A DNA stretch of 50,280 nucleotides, taken from contig DLLG01000003.1 of the NCBI GenBank assembly GCA_002479075.1, positions 1-50,280 on the forward strand, in the 5' to 3' direction. The stretch comes from Clostridiales bacterium UBA7568. GTDB lineage: Bacteria; Bacillota; Clostridia; Oscillospirales; CAG-272. The notes beneath the pieces are model-generated. The model searched no databases. It saw only the letters and a list, made by a program, of their open reading frames with translations, and had not been told where the DNA came from. Shown here in pieces: positions 8,310-16,919 of this stretch. A program made the position numbers and the translations under genes. Numbering within the stretch: position 1 is the first letter of the stretch; each line of letters begins with the position of its first letter.

Positions 8310-9704
8310 ATGAAAAGAACATTTGTAAAAGACATTTTCGCGGATAAGGAAGCCTTCGGCGGAAAAGCAGTAACGGTTGCCGGCTGGGCAAGATCGATAC
8401 GCTCTTCAAACGTTTTCGGCTTTATCGAGCTGAACGACGGCAGCTGCTTTAAGAACGTTCAGGTCGTCTTTGAAGCCGAAAAGCTCGGAAATTATAAAGA
8501 GATTGCAAAGCAGAACGTCGGCGCGGCGCTGATTGTCGAGGGAACTCTCGTCCTCACGCCGGACGCTCCCCAGCCCTTTGAAATAAAGGCTGAAAAAATT
8601 GAGGTTGAAGGCGCGTCAACTCCCGATTACCCAATTCAGAAAAAGCGTCATACCCTTGAATACCTCCGTACAATCGCTCATCTTCGTCCCAGAGCAAACC
8701 TCTTCAATGCAGTCTTCCGTGTACGTTCGGCGGCGGCGTTCGCCCTTCATAAATTCTTCAATGAAAACGGCTTTGTCTATGTTCACACCCCGCTCATAAC
8801 CGTCAGCGACTGCGAAGGTGCGGGCGAGATGTTCAGAGTAACGGCTCTCGACCTTGACAATCCCCCGAAAACCGATGACGGCAAGATTGATTTTTCAAAG
8901 GACTTCTTCGGCAAAAGCTCGTTCCTGACGGTTTCCGGTCAGCTCAATGCGGAATGCTTTGCACAGGCATATTCGAAGATTTATACCTTCGGCCCGACTT
9001 TCCGCGCCGAAAAGAGCTATACCCAGCGCCACGCGGCTGAGTTCTGGATGATAGAGCCGGAGATTGCCTTCTCCGACCTTGAAGACGATATGGAGCTTGC
9101 AGAGGCTATGACGAAATATGTCATAAACTACGTTCTCGAAAACTGTCCCGCAGAGCTTGAATTCTTCAACAAATTCGTTGATAACACCCTCCTTGACAGG
9201 CTTCATAACGTTGTCGGAAACGACTTTGCCCGCATAACATATACGGAGGCGATAAAGCTCCTTTGCGAAAGCGGCAAGCAGTTCGATTACACCCCCTTCT
9301 GGGGCTGCGATATGCAGACTGAGCACGAGAGATACCTTTGCGAGGAGATATTCAAAAAGCCGCTGTTCGTAACGGACTATCCGAAAGAAATAAAAGCGTT
9401 CTATATGCGTCAGAACGACGACGGAAAGACAGTCGCCGCGGCGGATATGCTCGTTCCGGGTGTCGGAGAGCTTATCGGCGGATCGCAGCGCGAGGAACGT
9501 CTTGACAAGCTCGAAGAGGCTTATGCCCGCTTCGGTCTCAACCCGGACGACTACTGGTGGTACACAGAGCTCCGCAAATACGGCGGCACTCATCACGCAG
9601 GCTTCGGTCTCGGCTTTGAGCGTCTCATAATGTATATCACGGGCGTATCCAACATCCGTGACGTTGAAGCGTTCCCGAGAACAACCGGTAACGCAGACAT
9701 CTGA
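8310..9704 (+). CDS. asnS: Asparagine-tRNA ligase
   Basis: The 464-residue class IIb aminoacyl-tRNA synthetase has an N-terminal OB-fold anticodon-binding domain (about 1-115, VTVAGWARSIRSSNVFGFIEL). The catalytic core carries motif 2 (FRAEKSYTQRHAAEFWMIEPE) and motif 3 (GFGLGFERLIMYITG). The asparagine-type insertion and SGQLNAE are typical of AsnRS. It charges tRNA-Asn with asparagine. The start at 8310 follows AAGGTGA; the open frame extends to 8235 but there without a binding site. It is the first gene of an operon with an aspartate aminotransferase, a fitting neighbour for aspartate/asparagine metabolism. Confidence 0.97.
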   Translation: MKRTFVKDIFADKEAFGGKAVTVAGWARSIRSSNVFGFIELNDGSCFKNVQVVFEAEKLGNYKEIAKQNVGAALIVEGTLVLTPDAPQPFEIKAEKIEVEGASTPDYPIQKKRHTLEYLRTIAHLRPRANLFNAVFRVRSAAAFALHKFFNENGFVYVHTPLITVSDCEGAGEMFRVTALDLDNPPKTDDGKIDFSKDFFGKSSFLTVSGQLNAECFAQAYSKIYTFGPTFRAEKSYTQRHAAEFWMIEPEIAFSDLEDDMELAEAMTKYVINYVLENCPAELEFFNKFVDNTLLDRLHNVVGNDFARITYTEAIKLLCESGKQFDYTPFWGCDMQTEHERYLCEEIFKKPLFVTDYPKEIKAFYMRQNDDGKTVAAADMLVPGVGELIGGSQREERLDKLEEAYARFGLNPDDYWWYTELRKYGGTHHAGFGLGFERLIMYITGVSNIRDVEAFPRTTGNADI

Positions 9705-9728
9705 TTTCAAACGGAGATTTTTTTCATA

Positions 9729-11009
9729 ATGAAGTATTCGGAAATGACGGAGAGCGGACTTTCCTCTCTTTGCGGCAGTCTCCTCTCCGAATACGAAAAT
9801 ATCAAAAAGCAGGGGCTCTCCCTCGATATGTCGAGAGGTAAGCCCTCGCCCGAGCAGGTCGGCATTTCGGACGGAATTCTGACCGTTCTCAAAACAGGCG
9901 AAGATTGCAAGTCATCGGGCGGCGCAGATATGCGCAACTACGGTCTTCTTGCCGGTTGTGAGGATGCGCGCCGTCTGTTCGGCGAGCTTTGCGGGGTTGC
10001 TCCTGCGCAGGTCATCGTCGGCGGCAGTTCAAGCCTCAATATGATGTATGATACGGTCGCCCGCGCGATGTTTTTCGGAGTCGGCGGTCACACGGCGTGG
10101 AAGGAGCTTGAAAAGGTCAAATTTCTTTGCCCCTGCCCGGGTTACGACCGTCACTTTGCAATCTGCGCCGCCTTCGGCATTGAGATGATAAACATCAGAA
10201 TGACGGAAAGCGGCCCCGATATGGATGAGGTCGAGCGGCTCGTATCGTCCGACGAAAGCATAAAGGGCATATGGTGCGTGCCGAAATTTTCAAACCCGAC
10301 GGGCGTTATATATTCGGACGAGACTATTGCCCGTTTTGCCCGTCTCCGCCCTGCGGCAAAGGATTTCCGTATCTTCTGGGACAACGCATACATCGTTCAC
10401 GATTTCGGAAAGATACAGGAAATACCGAACATTTTTGACCTGACCCGCGGCACGGAAAACGAAGACATCGCATATATGTTCGTTTCAACATCAAAGATAA
10501 CATACCCCGGAGCAGGCGTTGCGGCAATGATCTCCTCGGAGAAAAACATCGCCGATACCCTTCCCCTGCTCGGAGTTCAGAACATTTCGTATGACAAAAT
10601 AAATCAGCTGCGCCACGCGAAATATTTCGGCACTGCTGAAGTTCTCAGAAAGCATATGGCGCTTCACGCTGCCGTTCTGAAAAGGAAGTTTGACATTGTT
10701 CTTTCCGCTTTTTCGACGGAGCTTTCGGGGCTCGGAATTGCGGAATGGACAGAGCCGAATGGCGGATATTTCATCTCGCTTGACGTTCTTCCCGGAACGG
10801 CAAAGCGGGTCTGGCAGCTCTGCAAGGAGGCGGGCGTAACGCTGACAAACGTCGGCGCGACCTTCCCTTACGGTATCGATCCGGAGGATAAAAATCTCCG
10901 CATTGCGCCGTCATATCCTTCGGACGCAGACCTTTCCCGCGCGACGGAGGTTCTCTGCCTTTGCGTTAAGCTCGCGGCGGCGGAAAAGCTCGCCCGCGGC
11001 AACATATAA
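9729..11009 (+). CDS. Aspartate aminotransferase, type Ic (PLP-dependent)
   Basis: The 426-residue enzyme belongs to the fold-type I aminotransferases of the less common Ic subgroup. Visible blocks are LDMSRGKPSPEQ, MRNYGLLAG, VGGSSSLNMMYDTV, the PKFSNPTG substrate/cofactor block, FWDNAYIVHD with the PLP-binding Asp and Tyr, and STSKITYPGAG with the lysine that forms the Schiff base. It should interconvert aspartate/2-oxoglutarate and oxaloacetate/glutamate. It lies 24 bases after asnS in the same orientation. The specificity is family-based; other acidic or aromatic substrates cannot be excluded. Confidence 0.9.
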   Translation: MKYSEMTESGLSSLCGSLLSEYENIKKQGLSLDMSRGKPSPEQVGISDGILTVLKTGEDCKSSGGADMRNYGLLAGCEDARRLFGELCGVAPAQVIVGGSSSLNMMYDTVARAMFFGVGGHTAWKELEKVKFLCPCPGYDRHFAICAAFGIEMINIRMTESGPDMDEVERLVSSDESIKGIWCVPKFSNPTGVIYSDETIARFARLRPAAKDFRIFWDNAYIVHDFGKIQEIPNIFDLTRGTENEDIAYMFVSTSKITYPGAGVAAMISSEKNIADTLPLLGVQNISYDKINQLRHAKYFGTAEVLRKHMALHAAVLKRKFDIVLSAFSTELSGLGIAEWTEPNGGYFISLDVLPGTAKRVWQLCKEAGVTLTNVGATFPYGIDPEDKNLRIAPSYPSDADLSRATEVLCLCVKLAAAEKLARGNI

Positions 11010-11035
11010 TCTTTCAAAAAGAGGTCACAAAACCT

Positions 11036-12040
11036 ATGAAAATAGCAGTTCTTGCAGGAGGAATGAGCCCCGAAAGGGACGTTTCCCTTTCATCCGGAGC
11101 GCTTATCGCAACCGCGCTCATCAGGCGCGGCCATTCCGTTGCTCTTGCGGACGTATATAAACCTTTGACCACAGACAATATCGATTCTCTCTTCCGCTCG
11201 GAGGGGAAATTCGAATTTTCCGTACCCGAAAAGGAGCCGGATCTTGAAAAACTGAAAAAGGACTTCGGCGAGGGCGAAAGGCTCATCGGCAGAGGAATTA
11301 TCGGGCTTTGCGAGAAGGCGGACGCCGTTTTCCTCGCGCTTCACGGCGGTATGGGCGAGGACGGACGGATTGAAGCCGTGCTCGAATCCTGCGGGATAAA
11401 ACATTCCGGCAGCGACTATGCCTCCTGTCATCTTGCTATGGATAAAGCGCTGACAAAGGCGATTTTCGAGTCAAGCGGAGTTCCGACTCCGGAATGGACG
11501 CTTTACGGCGGCGAGGATATATCTGAAATCGATGTGCCGTGCGTCGTGAAGCCCTGCGGCTGCGGATCGAGCGTCGGAGTGACGATTGTCGAAACGCGGA
11601 ACGAGCTTGAAAAAGCCATAAGCCTTGCAAAAAGCTACGGCGCAAAAGTTATGATTGAAGAAAAGATAACGGGGCGTGAATTCTCCGTCGGTATTCTTGA
11701 CGGAAAAGCCCTGCCCGCAATAGAAATCATCCCGAAAACGGGATTTTATGATTACAAAAACAAGTATCAGTCCGGCGCGACGGAGGAAATATGCCCTGCG
11801 CGTCTGTCGCCGGAAAAAGCGGCTGAAATGGGAGAAATCGCCCTGCGCGCGCACAATGCCCTCGGTCTCGGAATGTACAGTCGACTTGACTTCCTGATGG
11901 ATAATGACGGTCGTCTTTTCTGTCTTGAAGCAAATGCCCTTCCGGGAATGACACCGTCCAGCCTTCTCCCGCAGGAGGCAAAGGCGGCAGGCATTGATTA
12001 CGACTCCCTTTGCGAGATGATAATTTCCTCACCCGTATAA
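11036..12040 (+). CDS. ddl: D-alanine-D-alanine ligase
   Basis: The 334-residue ATP-grasp ligase makes the D-Ala-D-Ala dipeptide for peptidoglycan. Landmarks are LAGGMSPERDVSLSSG at the N-terminus, LALHGGMGEDG, VVKPCGCGSSVGVTIV, the metal-binding YSRLDFLMDNDGRLFCLEANALPGMT region (split by a few residues) and MTPSSLLPQ. It is cytoplasmic. The serine-containing ATP-loop and the Tyr-bearing YQSGATEEICPA region agree with D-Ala rather than obvious D-Lac specificity, but I would not assign susceptibility from this. It sits 26 bases after the aminotransferase gene and 16 bases before coaW. Confidence 0.95.
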   Translation: MKIAVLAGGMSPERDVSLSSGALIATALIRRGHSVALADVYKPLTTDNIDSLFRSEGKFEFSVPEKEPDLEKLKKDFGEGERLIGRGIIGLCEKADAVFLALHGGMGEDGRIEAVLESCGIKHSGSDYASCHLAMDKALTKAIFESSGVPTPEWTLYGGEDISEIDVPCVVKPCGCGSSVGVTIVETRNELEKAISLAKSYGAKVMIEEKITGREFSVGILDGKALPAIEIIPKTGFYDYKNKYQSGATEEICPARLSPEKAAEMGEIALRAHNALGLGMYSRLDFLMDNDGRLFCLEANALPGMTPSSLLPQEAKAAGIDYDSLCEMIISSPV

Positions 12041-12056
12041 AAGAAAGGAAGAAAAA

Positions 12057-12884
12057 ATGAAAGCGATAATCGGTATTGATGTCGGCGGGAGCACGACGAA
12101 GATCGTTGCCTCCTATAACGGAAAAATAAATTTCCCGCAGTTTGTCCGCGCCGCAGACCCGCTCACCTCGATTTACGGTGCCTTCGGCAAATTCACAACG
12201 CAAAACGGACTTGACCTCTCCGATATTGAAAAAGTAATAATAACGGGCGTCGGCTCGTCATATATCAAAAAGCCGATATACGGACTCCCTTTGACAAAAG
12301 CCGTCGAATTTGACTGCGTAGGCAGGGGCGGACTGTATCTCTCCGGACTTTCGGATGCCATTGTCATCAGTATGGGCACGGGAACGGCGCTTGTTCACGC
12401 AAAAAAGTCGCCTGACGGCGCAACAACAGCGTATCTCGGCGGAACGGGCGTCGGTGGCGGCACTCTCATCGGGCTTTCAAAAAAGATGCTCGGTATGGAC
12501 GACATCGACCATATCGTCGAGCTTGCCGAAACAGGCGAGCTTGATAACGTTGACCTTCGCGTAAAAGACCTGACGGAAACAGGTGCTTCGATCTCCCTGC
12601 CGCCTGATATGACCGCCTCAAACTTCGGCAAGCTCTCCGATATTGCCTCTCCCGCAGACATCGCGCGCGGGATAGTCAATATGGTTTTTGAGACCGTCGG
12701 TGTGATGGGCGTTTTCGCCGCAAGAAAAGAAAATATTGAAAACATTGTTCTGACAGGCAACCTCGCAACTATCGCTCCCGCAAAGAAAATCTTTGAAAAC
12801 CTCAGCTCGACTTTCGGCGTGAATTTCATCATTCCCGAAAATGCGCAGTTTGCAACTGCAATCGGCGCCGCCCTCGGAAACTGA
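12057..12884 (+). CDS. coaW: Type II pantothenate kinase
   Basis: The 275-residue member of the ASKHA fold phosphorylates pantothenate in the first step of coenzyme A synthesis. It shows the phosphate-1 motif IGIDVGGSTTKIV, the adenosine-side motif ISMGTGTALVH and GGTGVGGGTLIGLSKK, and the C-terminal VLTGNLA and ATAIGAALGN blocks typical of type II PanK. A GGAAGAAAAA spacer with AAGGAAG precedes the start at 12057. It is the last gene of the asnS operon; a 13-bp hairpin starts right after its stop codon. Confidence 0.92.
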   Translation: MKAIIGIDVGGSTTKIVASYNGKINFPQFVRAADPLTSIYGAFGKFTTQNGLDLSDIEKVIITGVGSSYIKKPIYGLPLTKAVEFDCVGRGGLYLSGLSDAIVISMGTGTALVHAKKSPDGATTAYLGGTGVGGGTLIGLSKKMLGMDDIDHIVELAETGELDNVDLRVKDLTETGASISLPPDMTASNFGKLSDIASPADIARGIVNMVFETVGVMGVFAARKENIENIVLTGNLATIAPAKKIFENLSSTFGVNFIIPENAQFATAIGAALGN

Positions 12885-12912
12885 CCTACTTTTCTTCGAG
12901 AAGAAAAGTAGG
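12885..12912 (+). terminator. Perfect 13-bp hairpin after coaW, part of the repeat
   Basis: The arms cctacttttcttc and gaagaaaagtagg are exact complements around a 2-base centre and start at the base after the coaW stop codon. A T-run is missing after the stem, so termination is possible but not certain. The same hairpin in shorter form (cttttccgagaagaaaag) opens the next repeat copy at about 12999. Confidence 0.5.
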
Positions 12913-13390
12913 CAAAAGAAGCTTCAATTATTGCAGAGGATATGCAAAGTTTTTGATACCTGCGCAGGCACAAATGTGTCAAAAACCACAATCACCGTTC
13001 TTTTCCGAGAAGAAAAGTAGGCAAAAGAAGCTTCAATTATTGGTTTTGTGCAAATGTTTTGCTGCCTGCATATACGGGCGTTGCAACGTAGGGGACGGGT
13101 CTCTTTGCCCCTCTCGGCGAGGCCTGCCCCGATTGCTTGCGCAAACCAGCATATCCCCTCCCGTCATCCCGCCTTCATCGACATTCAGGCAAAAAAACTT
13201 CAATTATTGGTTTTTGCATTCCTTTTAAGCCTCGCCCGACGGGAGATTTGCAAGCGTGCAAAGCACCCTTGCAGGCTTCGCCGAGAAGAGGGCAGTGGCG
13301 CACAAAGTGCGTCGGAGAGGGATTTGCAAATGCGCAAGCGTTTGCAAGCGTCGCCGAGACGGGAGTGGGCAGAAAGTAGGCAAAAGAAAG
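12885..13390 (+). repeat. Composite repeat cluster, modules A and B
   Basis: This 500-base region without a gene holds a truncated module A (from 12900, gaagaaaagtaggcaaaag...), a second module A (13006 to about 13205) that carries an extra segment of roughly 60 bases inside the gggtctc...cccg block, and module B (about 13245-13370). Module B is made of the blocks gcaagcgtttgcaagcgtcgccgaga and gtggcgcacaaagtgcgtcggagaggg. Module B recurs at about 49992-50085. The cluster ends with a last agtaggcaaaagaaagg that runs into the ribosome binding site of the next gene. This looks like repeats nested into one another. Confidence 0.85.
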
Positions 13391-13402
13391 GTCAAAAACA
13401 AG

Positions 13403-13795
13403 ATGAAAAAGTCCCTCTCTCTCGTCCTTGCGACAACGCTTATCGCATTGCTTTGCGCCTGCGGAAAAACAGGCTTCAAAACGCGCAACGTCACTTCCGA
13501 TATCTATTCCGAAGAAGATATAACCGGCGCAAAAAACGCAGTTGTCTCAAGGCTTTCCTCGGAAAAGGGCATAACATTGCTTGAGCTTTACTACGCAGGC
13601 GATGAAAAAACGGAAAAGTATTCTGTTGCGCCCGAAGAGGGCGATGTCATTGTTTTGACATCGTCATTTAAGACAAGCCGCATTCTTGAAAAGAATTCGA
13701 CTTTCACGCCGAATTTCACATATGAAAACTATATCTGGGTACTCATCCGTAACAGCGGCGGCGAATGGACGTGCATAAATCAGGGGATTGAATAA
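13403..13795 (+). CDS. Small lipoprotein of unknown function
   Basis: The 130-residue product has a lipoprotein signal (MKKSLSLVLATTLIALLCAC, lipobox LCAC, lipidated Cys at about residue 20). The mature domain of about 110 residues has no recognised motif but alternates charged and beta-prone stretches and ends in WTCINQGIE. I start it at 13403, because the signal peptide begins there and GAAAGG lies a short distance upstream; the open frame back to 13256 lies inside the repeat cluster. The gene has no space for an independent upstream region: its ribosome binding site is the tail of the repeat. Confidence 0.8.
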   Translation: MKKSLSLVLATTLIALLCACGKTGFKTRNVTSDIYSEEDITGAKNAVVSRLSSEKGITLLELYYAGDEKTEKYSVAPEEGDVIVLTSSFKTSRILEKNSTFTPNFTYENYIWVLIRNSGGEWTCINQGIE

Positions 13796-13835
13796 ACCGT
13801 CATTTGCCTTCCAGAATTCATCCGAAACAAAAACT

Positions 13836-13861
13836 CCCGACAGGACTTATCTCCTGTCGGG
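13836..13861. terminator. Bidirectional terminator between the lipoprotein gene and spoIVA
   Basis: A 10-bp stem cccgacagga / tcctgtcggg is flanked by aaaaact on the left and aattttt on the right, and can serve both convergent transcripts. Confidence 0.9.
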
Positions 13862-13869
13862 AATTTTTA

Positions 13870-15339
13870 TTAAAGTATAATACAGATCAGCCCGCCGCTG
13901 CCCTCATTTACTATTCTTCCGAGCGTTTCCGAGAGCTTTGCTCTTGCGTCGTCCGGCATATGTGAGAGCTTTGTATGCAGTCCCTCGTTTACAAGCTCAT
14001 AAAGCGATTTGCCGAACATATTCGTATCCCATATGCGCTTCGGGTCCGTCTCGAATTCCTTGAGCATAAAGCGCACCATCTCCTCCGACTGTGCCTCCGT
14101 GCCGACGATGGGCGAGACCTCCGTCTGAATATCGGCTTTTATCATATGTATCGAAGGTGCCGAAGCGCGGAGCTTTACGCCGTACCCGCCAGACTGCTTG
14201 ACGATAACAGGCTCTTCGAGCTTCATATCATAAATATCGGGAGTGACAATACCGTAGCCGGTGTCCATAGCGGAGGAAAGCGCTTCGGAAACCTTATCAT
14301 ATTGCTTTTTTGTCGACGCGAGCTCTGTAAGCAATTTGAGAAGAGCCTCGTCTCCCGTGACGTCAAAGCCCGTCAGCTCGCCGATCAACTTATAAAGAAG
14401 TCCGTCCTTCAGCTTTACGGAAACGCTTGCCTTGCCGGTTCCGAGGTCAACGGAATCGACGCTCACGGAATCAACGTAGTCGCTTTCTTCAAGTGCTTTG
14501 AACTTTTCCGAAATATCGCCCGTCTTTCTGACGTTTCTCGCGCAATCCATAGCGGCGTCATATACCTCGCGGCGCATCGGATGACTTGCGTCGAGCGCAT
14601 TCATATAATCCGGCAATCTGACTTCGATTTCCGTCACGGGGAATTGCAGAAGCACAAGCCCCATAATGTTTTCAATGTCGCTACGGTCGAGCTCAAGGCA
14701 GTTGACAAGCGCAACCGGAGCTCCGTATTTTTCTTCAAGCGAAAGTGCAAGATCGACGGATTCCTTTGCGTTCGGCTTTGCAGAATTCAGAATTATCGCA
14801 AAGGGCTTGCCGATTGACGAAATATCCTTTGCGATTCTCTCCTCTGCCTCGGCATAGCCCTCTCTTGAAAGCTCGCCGAACGAACCGTCGCTCGTGACGA
14901 GAAAGCCTATTGTGCTATGGTCGGTTATGACCTTTCTCGTTCCGGTTTCCGCCGCCTTTTCAAAGGGAACGCTCTCCTCCGACCAAGGAGTATTGACCAT
15001 TCTCGGCTGACCGTTTTCAAAATTGCCGAGCGCATCCTCAACCATATAGCCAACGCAATCGATCATTTTGACGGAAAGCGTGCCGACGCCGTCCAGCGTG
15101 ATCTTTACGGCATCGTCGGGGATGAATTTCGGCTCCGTCGTCATAACGGTTCGCCCCGCTGCGGACTGCGGCATTTCATCCTGCGCGCGCTTTCTGTCGT
15201 AGTCGTTTTCAATATTGGGAATGACGAGCGTCTCCATAAATTTTTTGATGAAGGTCGATTTTCCCGTTCTCACAGGCCCGACAACTCCTATATAAATATC
15301 TCCGCCCGTTCTTTGCGCTATATCCTTGTAAATGCTCAT
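13870..15339 (-). CDS. spoIVA: Stage IV sporulation protein A (coat morphogenetic ATPase)
   Basis: The 489-residue product aligns by eye along its whole length with Bacillus SpoIVA (492 residues). It has ERTGGDIYIGVVG-like N-terminal sequence, the Walker A loop GPVRTGKST, DEMPQSAAGRTVMTTEPKF, the Walker B-like MIDCVGY, NTPWSEE, the middle domain, and the C-terminal ETLGRIVNEGSGGLICIIL. SpoIVA polymerises with ATP hydrolysis on the outer forespore membrane and is the basement layer of the spore coat. I use the start at 15339, after a GGGAGGA site, rather than the ATG ten codons upstream. A sigma-E-like pair (GTCATAAA and CAATATAAT, 13 bases apart, at 15375-15404) is a tentative mother-cell promoter. 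Confidence 0.97.
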   Translation of the reverse strand: MSIYKDIAQRTGGDIYIGVVGPVRTGKSTFIKKFMETLVIPNIENDYDRKRAQDEMPQSAAGRTVMTTEPKFIPDDAVKITLDGVGTLSVKMIDCVGYMVEDALGNFENGQPRMVNTPWSEESVPFEKAAETGTRKVITDHSTIGFLVTSDGSFGELSREGYAEAEERIAKDISSIGKPFAIILNSAKPNAKESVDLALSLEEKYGAPVALVNCLELDRSDIENIMGLVLLQFPVTEIEVRLPDYMNALDASHPMRREVYDAAMDCARNVRKTGDISEKFKALEESDYVDSVSVDSVDLGTGKASVSVKLKDGLLYKLIGELTGFDVTGDEALLKLLTELASTKKQYDKVSEALSSAMDTGYGIVTPDIYDMKLEEPVIVKQSGGYGVKLRASAPSIHMIKADIQTEVSPIVGTEAQSEEMVRFMLKEFETDPKRIWDTNMFGKSLYELVNEGLHTKLSHMPDDARAKLSETLGRIVNEGSGGLICIIL

Positions 15340-15420
15340 TTTGTTTCCTCCCGGTTTGGTTTTATTCAATGCAATTATATTGAGGATTTGTCCGATTTAT
15401 GACTGAGAGAAAAGAAAAAA

Positions 15421-15450
15421 TCCTCCTTTACGTTTCAACACAAAGGAGGA
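15421..15450 (-). terminator. Terminator of the NERD-domain gene
   Basis: The stem tcctccttt / aaaggagga is followed on the minus strand by TTTTTTC and lies just after the stop codon at 15461. Confidence 0.8.
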
Positions 15451-15460
15451 TAAATATTTT

Positions 15461-16063
15461 TTATGATAAAAGCTCGGCTATCGCCTTGACTGTCTTTTTC
15501 GGAAGCGGCTTTTTTCCGTTTCCGTGTATCGCCTTGTCAACATCGGCTACGCAAGAAAGAACGTATCTGCTTTTAACGGGGCTGTTGCCTTCAAGAAGAA
15601 TTGCATAACCGTCAACCCACACGTCAATACCGTACCAATTAAGATACTTTGCCAAAATATAAATTTGTCGCTTTACCTGTTTTATCGGATTTTTCACATT
15701 CTTTTCATATACGTTTCCGGCACGGGTCGTCTTATATTTTTTCCATTCAAAGTCATCCTCTTCTCCGACAATATACCCGACATAATTTTTAACCTCAATA
15801 ATAAACACGCCGTACCTGTTCACGATTACATTGTCCAGCTCCGTCCGCTTGCCGTCGTATGCTATCTCGACATTTGAAAACAGACTGTCGTCATCGCGCA
15901 CAACACTTTTGATTATTCCAAAAGCCTCATATTCTCCGTCTCTTCCCGCACGCATACAGGGCGGCTCATATGGCTCAGCCGATATATTTTTAAGCGAAAC
16001 AACTATTACGGCAATAACCGAAGCAATGATTACCGCCAGAAGAAAAATTATCAATCCTGTCAT
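15461..16063 (-). CDS. NERD-domain membrane-anchored protein
   Basis: The 200-residue protein starts with one membrane span (about residues 3-24). A NERD (nuclease-related) domain follows, with the conserved strand pair ELDNVIVNRYGVFIIEVKNYVG, in which the D and EVK residues match the nuclease-like core, and a QVKRQIYILAKYL helix. NERD proteins are often found with DNA-processing partners, but this one stands alone, so no specific role can be given. The catalytic-looking D...E-x-K triad is present. Confidence 0.85.
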   Translation of the reverse strand: MTGLIIFLLAVIIASVIAVIVVSLKNISAEPYEPPCMRAGRDGEYEAFGIIKSVVRDDDSLFSNVEIAYDGKRTELDNVIVNRYGVFIIEVKNYVGYIVGEEDDFEWKKYKTTRAGNVYEKNVKNPIKQVKRQIYILAKYLNWYGIDVWVDGYAILLEGNSPVKSRYVLSCVADVDKAIHGNGKKPLPKKTVKAIAELLS

Positions 16064-16123
16064 TTATCTTAACCCGTTATTAAAAATCATAATGCTTTTT
16101 TCAAGCTGCCAATCCAAAGATTT

Positions 16124-16143
16124 CCCGCGCTTTCAGGCGCGGG
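16124..16143 (-). terminator. Candidate terminator after the 16151-16768 oxidoreductase gene
   Basis: A 7-bp GC-rich stem (cccgcgc / gcgcggg) lies directly after the stop codon. The following minus-strand sequence is only moderately T-rich. Confidence 0.5.
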
Positions 16144-16150
16144 ATTTCTT

Positions 16151-16768
16151 TCATTTTATAAAATTCGTGCGGATGGGCTTTTCTTTTTCCGGCATACCGA
16201 ACTTCTCCTTGCCGAGCGCAATGCTCTTCATAAGGAACGTCATATTCCTTGCAAGCGTGCGCATTGTCTGCTTGCCCTCGCCGTCCTCATCGGCTTCGCC
16301 GGGCGCGCGACCGTGTATCGAATTCCAGTATTGGCTTGACGCAATGGGCATTCCGGAGATCGTGAAATATTTGTTCAGCTCGTCAAACGTTGCGGAACAG
16401 CCGCCGCGTCTGGCACAGACGACGCTCGCCCCGACCTTCATTGCCTTGTCAAAACGGGAGCTGTAAAAAAGTCTGTCAAGCAGAGCGATGAGAGTTGCAT
16501 TTGCGGAAGCATAATAAACAGGGCTTGCAACGACAAGTCCGTCCGCCGCCTCGAATTTCGGCGCAAGCTCGTTTACGGCGTCATCAAAAACGCATTTTCC
16601 AAGCTCTCCGCAACGTCCGCAGGCAATACAGCCTCTTATATCCTTCCCTCCGACCTGAAATATTTCGGTTTCAACGCCTTCCGCTTCAAAGACCTTTCTC
16701 ATTTCTTCAAGCGCAAGCGAAGTGTTTCCCCCGACCCTCGGGCTTCCGTTTATAATAAGTACTTTCAT
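16151..16768 (-). CDS. NAD(P)H-dependent flavodoxin-family oxidoreductase (iron-sulfur flavoprotein-like)
   Basis: The 205-residue protein starts with the FMN-binding strand and loop MKVLIINGSPRVGGNTS. It has a compact cysteine motif IRGCIACGRCGELGKC (C-x2-C-x2-C-x5-C) like that of archaeal-type iron-sulfur flavoproteins, then SPVYYASANATLIALLDRLFY. It probably binds FMN and an iron-sulfur cluster and moves electrons to a small acceptor. The start at 16768 fits AGAGGTG upstream; the longer frame to 16849 includes the promoter. It is monocistronic. A close paralogue with the same C-terminal QTMRTL...NMxFxMKS pattern is in the mobile element at 30375-30995. Confidence 0.88.
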   Translation of the reverse strand: MKVLIINGSPRVGGNTSLALEEMRKVFEAEGVETEIFQVGGKDIRGCIACGRCGELGKCVFDDAVNELAPKFEAADGLVVASPVYYASANATLIALLDRLFYSSRFDKAMKVGASVVCARRGGCSATFDELNKYFTISGMPIASSQYWNSIHGRAPGEADEDGEGKQTMRTLARNMTFLMKSIALGKEKFGMPEKEKPIRTNFIK

Positions 16769-16820
16769 TTCAGCACCTCTTTTATAATATTTTATATTAA
16801 AATACGAAACTGCCGCAAAG

Positions 16821-16849
16821 ATTATACCATAATTTTTCCCTGTTTTCAA
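16821..16849 (-). promoter_or_regulatory. Sigma-A promoter of the 16151-16768 gene
   Basis: On the minus strand TTGAAA (16844-16849), a 17-base spacer and TATAAT (16821-16826). Confidence 0.85.
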
Positions 16850-16867
16850 GGCAATGACTCAATAAAT

Positions 16868-16894
16868 AACGCCCGTGCGTTCCGCACGGGCGTT
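16868..16894 (-). terminator. Terminator of the SipW/TasA-type gene
   Basis: A perfect 12-bp stem aacgcccgtgcg / cgcacgggcgtt with a 3-base loop, followed on the minus strand by attta. It lies 25 bases after the stop codon at 16920. Confidence 0.8.
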
Positions 16895-16919
16895 TGATTA
16901 TTGCCGGATAAAGAGCTGT

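Noticed and set aside
8249..8310. T-box leader before asnS
   Set aside because: The leader is only about 55 bases and has no specifier or antiterminator stem.
12885..13390. CRISPR array
   Set aside because: Repeats are few, long, irregular and nested, without equal spacers or cas genes.
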